DNA of 64,000 nucleotides from Trifolium pratense. Lineage: Eukaryota > Streptophyta > Magnoliopsida > Fabales > Fabaceae. Below, one piece after another: positions 57,331 through 64,000 of this stretch (positions are counted from its first letter, which is position 1; every line of letters begins with the position of its first letter). Both the position numbers and the translations under genes were made by a program. The stretch is from assembly GCF_020283565.1 (NCBI RefSeq), contig NC_060063.1, forward strand, positions 26,466,777 to 26,530,776. The letters run 5' to 3'. The notes under the pieces were generated by a model. The model worked only from the letters and a program-made list of their open reading frames with translations. It was not told the DNA's origin and did not search any database.

Positions 57331-57638
57331 CAACGACTGCGGAGTGTGGGTTGCAAAGTGGATGATTGAGTGTGGGTACATGAATGATTATGAAAACGTA
57401 GCTGTAAGTTTAGCAAACACACTTTGGTTTTTTTCTTATACTTGTCCCCTCTACTTATATTTATGTTTTTATTTAACTGTTTAATAATTGTATTCAGGTT
57501 GTTACGGCCACAAGGATGAAGCTAGCTCTTTTTATTTGTCTCTCAGCTAATAATGTGTTGAAGAATGAACTCGTGTCAAATGCTACCAAGAATTGGGATG
57601 ATCAACACAAGAAAAGAAGGGCGTTGGTTAAAGTTTGA
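57331..57638 (+). pseudogene. Ulp1-type SUMO protease, C-terminal remnant
   Basis: Two exon-like segments, 57331-57403 and 57498-57638, are joined by a GT-AG intron. They read NDCGVWVAKWMIECGYMNDY...VVTATRMKLALFICLS...KRRALVKV and stop. NDCGxWV around the catalytic cysteine is the last active-site block of C48 (Ulp1) peptidases. The His and Asp blocks and the rest of the domain are absent upstream, where only a diverged 168-type repeat and AT-rich DNA lie. ULP-like genes are typical cargo of Kaonashi-type MULEs, so this probably marks the element's ancestry. Confidence 0.75.
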
Positions 57639-57699
57639 ATTTGTGTTCTATGTTGGTTAACGCATGAGACTTTGGGGCATTATGCTTGTTTTGATTTAT

Positions 57700-58780
57700 A
57701 ATTTAATTTTGGGTTGTAATGTGTTGCTTTTACAAACTTCATTCAGTTGCTTTAATTTTGGATTTTAATGTGTTTTGACACTTGGATGTTTCAGTTTCTT
57801 TAAGTGTTTTGGATATTATTTTGGTTGTTTTATATGTTTGAGTTACTTTGGTAGTGCTTAATATGTTTGAGTTACTTTGGTTGTGCTTTATATGTTTGAG
57901 TTACTTTGGTTGTGATTTACTTGTACATTACTAGTTTCCAACATACTTAATACAAAATTATATGGAAACATAATGTACTTGTTTCCAACGTAATTCAAAA
58001 CTAAAAATTATATGTTACACACACACACACATGCGTTTTTTCACTTTTATTCTAACATACCTCTTTTGCTACTATTTTGAAAACGAACTTTAGAATTCAT
58101 ATGCTCTCCTTCACATTAAGAAATTCATCACAAATTTACCATTGTGAGAAAACTAGGTATTTCCTAATAACAAAACTTTGCATGTATTCATTTATTAACA
58201 AATTGATAGGCATATTAATAGAGTGTCAAACAGTGAAATTCCCAATTCAAATCAGACACTACACATTCAATTTATTAATCTATTGAATCTAATTTCCTTA
58301 GTTTCAAATTAATAAGTAAAGAATTTGAAACATACAAACCCTAATCACCAATGACATAATTTTCAGGTCAGTCAAATTCAATTTAAAACCCAACCCTAAT
58401 CCCAAAATTGATCTTTGTGGCTGACAATTAAAATCAGCTACAATTGAATAATTTGAACATACGATTTAACTGGGCAAGAACTCCAACCATATTCAATTTA
58501 ACAGAAAACCCTTCACCCAAAATTGATATTTCTGAGTAACAATTGAAATCATCTTCAATGATGATAATTTGAACATACAATCCCTAATCACCAATTTCAT
58601 AAGTTACTGGGTAAGAACTTCAATCATATTTAATTAAAAATACAACCCTAATACCAAATCATCTTTGTGGCAAACAATTCAAATCAACTTCAATTTTAAA
58701 ACCGAACCTATTTCCAAATCAATCGTTTTTTGGCTAAGTATAAATACCCCAATTTAGTAATTATTGTCGAACTAAAATTA
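57700..58780. other. Non-coding right arm of the MULE
   Basis: 57835-57925 holds three short repeats of tatgtttgagttactttggt. 58330-58700 holds about three diverged ~165-bp units (accctaat(c)ac, caaaattgat(c/a)tttgtgg, aacaattgaaatca, aatttgaacatac). No ORF of note. Confidence 0.55.
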
Positions 58781-58789
58781 AAATCAATT

Positions 58790-59105
58790 TAATTTACCTG
58801 TGATAGAAAACGACGACGTTGAACTCTTGTTTCGAACCAGAGAAACACGAACAACCTATAATTTGCTACAAATCGAGGGGAAGAGGAACAATAGGCTCGA
58901 AGATAAGCGATGCATAACAAAGAAGAACACGAAGGAGGAGATGGACGACAAAGATTAATACGACAGAGGGGATGAGGGAGAAAGAACAGTACGATGGAGG
59001 AGATGAATACGATGGGGTAGATGGAGGACAACAAAGAGTTCGATTGAGGAGAAGGAGGAGCAGGGAGAATACGGTTCAAAATGAAGAACACGATGAATTT
59101 GGGAA
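58790..59105 (-). other. Leader-like first exon near the right terminus
   Basis: On the minus strand a C/T-rich stretch (ttctccctgctcctcc, ctcctccatcgtactgtt) ends tatcacag|gtaaatt at about 58796, a good splice donor. It resembles the 5' leader of a transcript starting in the right terminal repeat and reading inward, as in two-gene MULEs. No downstream coding exon was found on this strand. Confidence 0.4.
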
Positions 59106-59219
59106 TTTAGGGTTTTCAATTGGAGAAATAATTTTGTCAAATATTCAAACTTTGTTATTTTTGTAAATTATTATTCAATTTAATTCATAAATAAAACTTG
59201 TTTTTATTTGTAAACTAGA

Positions 59220-59396
59220 AAATTATAATTAACTTTAAGGGGGACTGATTTGCAATAACAAAAACTTTAATTAAAAGACTCACCATAAACCTTCATAACA
59301 CACTAAAGCTGATGTGGAATCAGCTATCTTCCTATTGGACAGTTGACCTGACTTCTTTTAAGAAGTGAGTTTTGTGACTTCTTCCTAGAAGCTCCC
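59220..59396 (-). repeat. Right terminal inverted repeat of the MULE
   Basis: The inverted complement of the left end: the last 47 bp match it with about seven differences. The inner part diverges but keeps attgcaaat.agtccc. Confidence 0.85.
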
Positions 59397-59786
59397 ATAA
59401 TCAATACATGTTTTAGGTTTAAACCAATACATTATGGACAACAAATCAAATATGAATCTGACGTGTTACCAAGGAGTAGACATATAGAAGGTTTTGGTTA
59501 GTCGGTTGCAATGAGTTGCAAAGTTTGTAGCCACATTTGGATGCGAAAATATAAGCATGGTGAAGACAAATATGTTTTTCGACTATTTTGATTTTTGAAT
59601 ATGTTGGAATTCTAGAAATTTCACATTTTGAAATACCTGAATTATTTTGAAATTATCAAAATTGAAATAGTCCCCTACAATCGAACTTATAGTTGTATAA
59701 TTATTGAACAATGTAAATGGAAAATTCGAACTGGTAACTTCAAAATAATTCAATTGAAATTTCAGAACTTATACAAAATAAGTTAT

Positions 59787-60092
59787 TGAAACAACAACAT
59801 ATTATGAAACTTAAAATATAATTCAAACAAAAACTATTGACCAATATAAATACAATTACAACTTTCCAAAAATATTGACTATATATTCTCATACTTTATT
59901 GACCGTAACCTTTCCAAACAAGACCAACAATATCAGATCTAAACATTTATTGGTCCTTTGCTTTCTCAATCTCAAATCAAATGACCTATCAGTGAATAGA
60001 TTGAGAAAGCAAATGACCAATAAATGTTTAGATATGATATTGTTTGGGAAGTTGTAATTGTATTTTAAGTTTCATAATGTGTTGTTGTTTCA
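59787..60092. mobile_element. Foldback (palindromic) element
   Basis: tgaaacaacaacatattatg at the left pairs with its inverse ending 60092. Further blocks (aacaatatcagatctaaaca, ttattggtcctttgctttct with their complements at 59995-60045) extend the palindrome over most of the 306 bp. No target duplication was identified and no ORF is meaningful. Confidence 0.7.
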
Positions 60093-60311
60093 TGTGAGCA
60101 AATTTTGTCTTTATTCATTTGTCAATAACATGTGAAGAAGATTTTTTAGTGAAGTGTGTATGATGTAACACATCAATAGCATGTGAAACATGTCATTTTC
60201 CTTACTCTTTCAAGATAAGACTTTTCAATGATACACCTTAATTGTCAATTACATGATGTGTTAATTTTGTGAATAATAAAGTACAGTTTATACTATTATG
60301 TAACTCAATTA

Positions 60312-62315
60312 GAGTTGAGATCAGTTCCATTAGTATATTCTTCTTTTCCTCCATTAGTTGCCTAGATCTGTGACATGTGGCAATAAAACAAATCAACGGT
60401 TCAGGTTAAAAAAGAAAAAAATTGAAAGAAACATGTAAACTCTTTGCTAATCATTCACCACTATCATCTCCTTATTCCTTGCTAATCACGTCCATCTTCT
60501 TCTTCTTCTTCCCTTACACAATTTCACTATTAGGATTCCTTGCTAATCATTCACCGCCGTCATCTCCTTGCAACTCGCCGCTGAAATCAACTCTCCGTCT
60601 GTCTCAACACCATTCTCCGCCATCACCTCTCTTTGTTAGTACCAGCACCGCTCGCTGTCACCCTCTCTATCCGTTTCGCCATCGTCGCCGTCATTTTCAC
60701 AGTTTAACGGTAAATGGTGATTGATACATTAGTGATTTGATACATTAAAATGTTAATAATTTGATACATTAGTTTCACTATAATATTTTGTTCTTCTTCA
60801 CATTCTTAGTGATTTTATACATTAAAATGTTAATAATTTCACTGTCACCTCTTCTTCTTCTTCTTTCCCGGGAGATTAGCAAGGAATGTGAACAGTGAAA
60901 TTGTCAGTACCAGCACCGCTCGCTATCACCGTCTTTATCGGTTTCGATTTTGTAGTAGATTTGTGTTACTTTATAATGCAGATTTTTGTTACTTTATAAT
61001 GTTGTTACTAAGTAATGCCGAGTTTTGCGCACAAAGCTCTGTCCCAGGCCAAAACCTCATATGCAGCAGCCCTTCGCAAACCAATAGCTAGACACTTAAT
61101 AGCTTTATAGTGATTACAATTCAATACAACTTGTATCAATTCTTGTATGATACTGTTGTTCCTGTACATCATCTGGTATATTATTATTAAACTTTTGTAC
61201 CTTATACCAATCTTCCCACAAATGAAAAGCTTGAACACCCAATTGTGTTGCATCTCTCTTCTCATTATTCCAAAGCCATTGATTTCTATTGTTCCATAAC
61301 AGCCATATCATTGTTACCACTCTACCTGCTACTTCCTTATTAGCTTCCTTGCTGAAGATGTCAAAGATAACCTCTTTTACATTATTATAAACATTCGGTA
61401 CCATTTTATTTTTTTTGAAATTTGCTAAAACACCATCAACACAAAGCCATCAACACACCGTACAAAGGGAAACTAGAATATGTACAAGCCAGAATAACCT
61501 GGCACAGCAAAACCAAACGCAAAAATACTGTAAAAATATTGCAATGACAGAAAATAATAAGGCAACCAGCAGGGCACTTCTCTTTATCATAACAAGTTAC
61601 AATTTCTCACTTCTTTGTGATAACAATTGTTAATTTTTCTGTATTATAACAATGTAGTAGTACAATATTTTTTTTCTGCATAAAAAAATGCAGAATCTTC
61701 AACATAACCAAAAGAGAAATATTACAAGCTAAAATTGAAAGCTAAAATTACAGTCTAAAATTGAAAGTTAAAATTACAGCTACAATTGATTATTACAACA
61801 ACACGATCCTAAAGTTGAAACCTAATCGCTCATGGCACACGTTTGTCCTAAAACTGAAGTTGGTAATAATGGTGAAAATGACGGCGAGCTGCGATGGAGA
61901 GAAAGAGTGAGCGCTGCATCGTGCGACGAAGAGGAACAACGAGCAAACCATGTGGTATCAAAACTTTGGCGGCGAACAAATCGAAGTAAAAGCTAGCAGC
62001 GTAGTAACCGTGTCTTTTTCTTGCTCTCTTGCTGCAAATTTTTAATGTTGTTGAAATTTCTTCATGCTATGTCGTCTAGATTTTCTTAAGTGTGGATTGA
62101 AAAATTGCAGATGGAAAAGAGAGAGAACAGTGGAAGATTGCAGATCGAAAAGAGAGAGAACGGAATCATTGAGAGAGAAAAATATTTTCTTCTGTTTTCT
62201 AATTAAAAAAACATATTAATTGCTGAACCGTTTGATTTTCTTTGTGCCGTATGTCACATATCTAGGCAACCAATGGAGGAAAAGGAGGATATACAAATGG
62301 AGTTGATCTCAACTC
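60312..62315. mobile_element. Second MULE-like element (non-autonomous)
   Basis: The left end gagttgagatcagttccatt and the inverted right end gagttgagatcaactccatt start terminal inverted repeats of about 95 bp (through ttttcctccattRgttgcct, agat.tgtgacat and aacggttcag). Nine-base flanks actcaatta and atgtaatta agree at 6 of 9 positions, perhaps a decayed duplication. The left arm has a CT-rich leader-like region with repeated agtaccagcaccgctcgcta blocks (about 60640 and 60905). The centre has a LINE-like fragment. It has no transposase and is structurally separate from the 14.5-kb element. Confidence 0.75.
61110..61404 (-). pseudogene. LINE ORF2 C-terminal fragment
   Basis: The minus strand reads VAGRVVTMIWLLWNNRNQWL, then LGVQAFHLWEDWYKVQ, the linker between zf-RVT and RNase H in plant LINE ORF2. 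It sits wholly inside the MULE-like element at 60312-62315, so it was captured or inserted there. Confidence 0.6.
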
Positions 62316-63472
62316 ATGTAATTATAAATGTAATTATAAATGATTGTTCTTTACATCTTTTGAACTCACTTTCCATTCCAGATATTTTTAAAGTGTTAGA
62401 ATGAAATATCAAAAAATTTGTTAAAAAAAGGAAATATTTATTTGTTAAATAAAAGAAATATTTAAAATTTTACATTTTGTTTTTGTTAAAATGTTGGAGG
62501 GGAAAAGTTATTAGAGGGTATAAGTGTATATTTACTCACATAGCAAACTTTATCATTTGATATTCAATCTAAATTACATCAATGACATATTTGAATACTC
62601 AATTCGAAAAACTATAGACACATAGAAAATCATACTATTGCTCAATGAAACAACAGAAACTTATTCAAAATTTTGAAGACACATAGAAAATCATACTATT
62701 GCTCAATTAAAAAGATTAAAAAAAACCAGACAAATATATTCACACACTTGCCTCAGAAATTTGGGAAGAGTAATTAATATTGCCAACTTTTCATGGCTCT
62801 CTTTACTGTGCTTACTTTGCTCTTTTTAATTCATTGCTTACTCCACACCAACTTGTCATTACAAATTTCATTTCACATTTAACTAAAAACATATTTTCTT
62901 TCAATAGTTCAAAATAATTTTACCATGAGTCTCAAGCACACAGAGGAAAAATTTAACTAAAATGATCCATCTTGTATATCATCCTTAAACTTTTGACACC
63001 CGACCCTTGGTCAAGAATCTTCCCAACCATATAGGTAAAAATCAAAACAAAGAATCAAATAGAAAAACAAAAGAGGAAAAAAAGAATAATAACTTAAATT
63101 GATAGACAATGGTATAATTGTCATTTTTACTTTTTAATGTAATACTTTTCAATTGTAACCCTCATAATTACTATATGCATTATTTCCAAGAAAACAAACT
63201 TATAATTTATAAGGATAATTTAGTAAAATTCTTATTTCTTTTAACAAGATTATATTTCTTAATATAAGTGCGAAAGAACAATATTTTTGATGCAGAGGGA
63301 GTATAATTTTCCCATTATTGCAATTTTGAATAATACGAATGATAAGCCTATTTCAATCTAAGTTCGATCTTCAACTTCCTATTACAAAAAGTCAATAACT
63401 ACTATCCAATTAAAAAATGATAAGAGGATTGGAAAATCAAAGTAATTTACAATTAAAGATCAAGCAAAAATG

Positions 63473-63503
<31 letters not shown>

Positions 63504-63690
63504 CAAGCAAATTTTTTTTGTCAAGCCATTGTTGTTTATTGTAAGATATGGTTGCTGAACAAGGGATTTGGTTGGATTCAAGCGAAAATAAATTCCGACC
63601 ATGGAAAATTAAATAGTGTACAATAATCGATTAAGAAAATTTAGGCTAGAAAAAACATCCAAAACACGTAAAATTAAAGAGTGTACATGC
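62316..63690. other. Right-end intergenic sequence
   Basis: No gene recognised. A ~77-bp duplication (acacatagaaaatcatacta ... ttgctcaat) lies at 62617-62706, a Stowaway-like half end (gagggagtata) at 63296, and a (TA)n run at 63474-63497. Confidence 0.5.
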
Positions 63691-63697
63691 AAATTAG

Positions 63698-63773
63698 TAT
63701 ATCTAATTTCCTATCCTTTTTAATACAAGCAAATTACTGATGTAAAGTTAAAAAGGATAGGAAATTAGATATA
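63698..63773. repeat. Perfect 26-bp hairpin
   Basis: Arms 63698-63723 and 63748-63773 are exact reverse complements (tatatctaatttcctatcct...), with a 24-nt loop. It could be a tiny MITE, a recent palindromic duplication or a small-RNA precursor. Confidence 0.75.
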
Positions 63774-64000
63774 GTAAGATTCAAGGATTGAAAAATGAGA
63801 AGTACATGAATTGCTGAGATGAAGATAAAGAAAGACTAAAGTAGGAATTGCATTATATATACAAGGCTTTTCAAACTCAACTAGTTACATATAACCATGA
63901 GACCCTATAACTGGTGCCAGTAGATCTGGGCACCATCATATACATATAAAACAAGATGCTAGATATCTTAGCTTAATGTATAACATATAATATGTACAAT

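Larger units (their letters stand above)
44920..59396 (+). mobile_element. 14.5-kb Mutator-like element with B3 genes and Ulp1 remnant
   Basis: The left end ggaaaattctaggaagaagt and the inverted right end gggagcttctaggaagaagt start terminal inverted repeats. These are near-identical for 47 bp (through aactcacttcttaaaagaag) and resemble each other loosely for about 150 bp. A perfect 9-bp duplication, ataatcaat, flanks the element at 44911-44919 and 59397-59405. Contents on the plus strand: decayed transposase (45466-47896), 165-bp tandem array (48570-50257), single-B3-domain gene (50514-51650), LTR remnant, 168-bp array (54170-55335), double-B3 gene (55890-56887) and Ulp1 C-terminal remnant (57331-57638). 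A leader-like minus-strand segment lies near the right end. ULP-carrying MULEs are known in plants (Kaonashi type). The element inserted about 300 bp downstream of the 18S-directed snoRNA. Confidence 0.93.

Noticed and set aside
44920..59396. Helitron or LTR element as the large mobile unit
   Set aside because: The ends are inverted repeats with a 9-bp duplication; there is no TC...CTRR end, no LTR pair, and the transposase is of MULE type.
60422..60724. 100-residue Ser/Pro/His-rich ORF
   Set aside because: Low-complexity reading of a CT-rich leader-like arm of a MULE-like element; no recognised domain.

Overview
The window is plant nuclear DNA: AT-rich, with GT-AG introns, plant-specific gene families (ATL RING-H2 ligase, RTNLB reticulon, LEA_2/NHL protein, GRIP-related golgin, B3 domains) and a dense load of plant transposable elements (LINE, SINE, Copia, hAT, Tourist/Stowaway, Mutator-like). 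The genes, SINE types and element mix fit a legume such as Medicago or a close relative. The species is inferred, not shown.

Layout. 1-5.9 kb is a patchwork of small non-autonomous elements: a hAT-type element with 8-bp target duplication, two Tourist-like elements, and a Mutator-type foldback element with 10-bp duplication. A LEA_2/NHL gene lies at 5.9-6.6 kb. 7.1-9.4 kb holds a Stowaway element and a LINE nested in an older LINE. An ATL-type E3 ligase gene is at 10.3-10.9 kb, a young non-autonomous Copia element with near-identical LTRs at 12.7-15.6 kb, and a Golgi-type methyltransferase-like gene at 17.8-19.2 kb. 19.7-27.5 kb is gene-poor: an unassigned leader-like region, an LTR-element remnant, a long TA repeat and a decayed LINE. 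A five-exon reticulon gene is at 28.1-30.3 kb, two tandem arrays at 31.9-32.6 kb, and a 15-exon golgin-candidate gene on the minus strand at 33.6-41.8 kb. Next come SINE insertions and then a promoter followed by a C/D-box snoRNA cluster (42.8-44.7 kb).

The main novelty is 44,920-59,396: a 14.5-kb Mutator-like element (MULE) with conserved terminal inverted repeats and a perfect 9-bp target duplication. It holds a decayed FAR1/MURA-type transposase, ten 165-bp tandem repeats, an intact three-exon single-B3-domain gene, an LTR remnant, an array of 168-bp repeats, a second intact three-exon gene with two B3-like domains, the end of a Ulp1-type SUMO protease, and a leader-like sequence reading inward from the right terminus. 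Transposase, DNA-binding B3 proteins and a protease remnant in one element suggest a MULE that has gathered host-derived regulatory genes.

Beyond it, 59.8-62.3 kb has a foldback element and a second MULE-like element carrying a LINE fragment, and the right end contains a perfect 26-bp hairpin. The host genes (stress-associated membrane protein, ubiquitin ligase, methyltransferase, ER-shaping reticulon, Golgi tether, snoRNAs) are unrelated housekeeping or regulatory genes; no operon-like logic is expected or seen.
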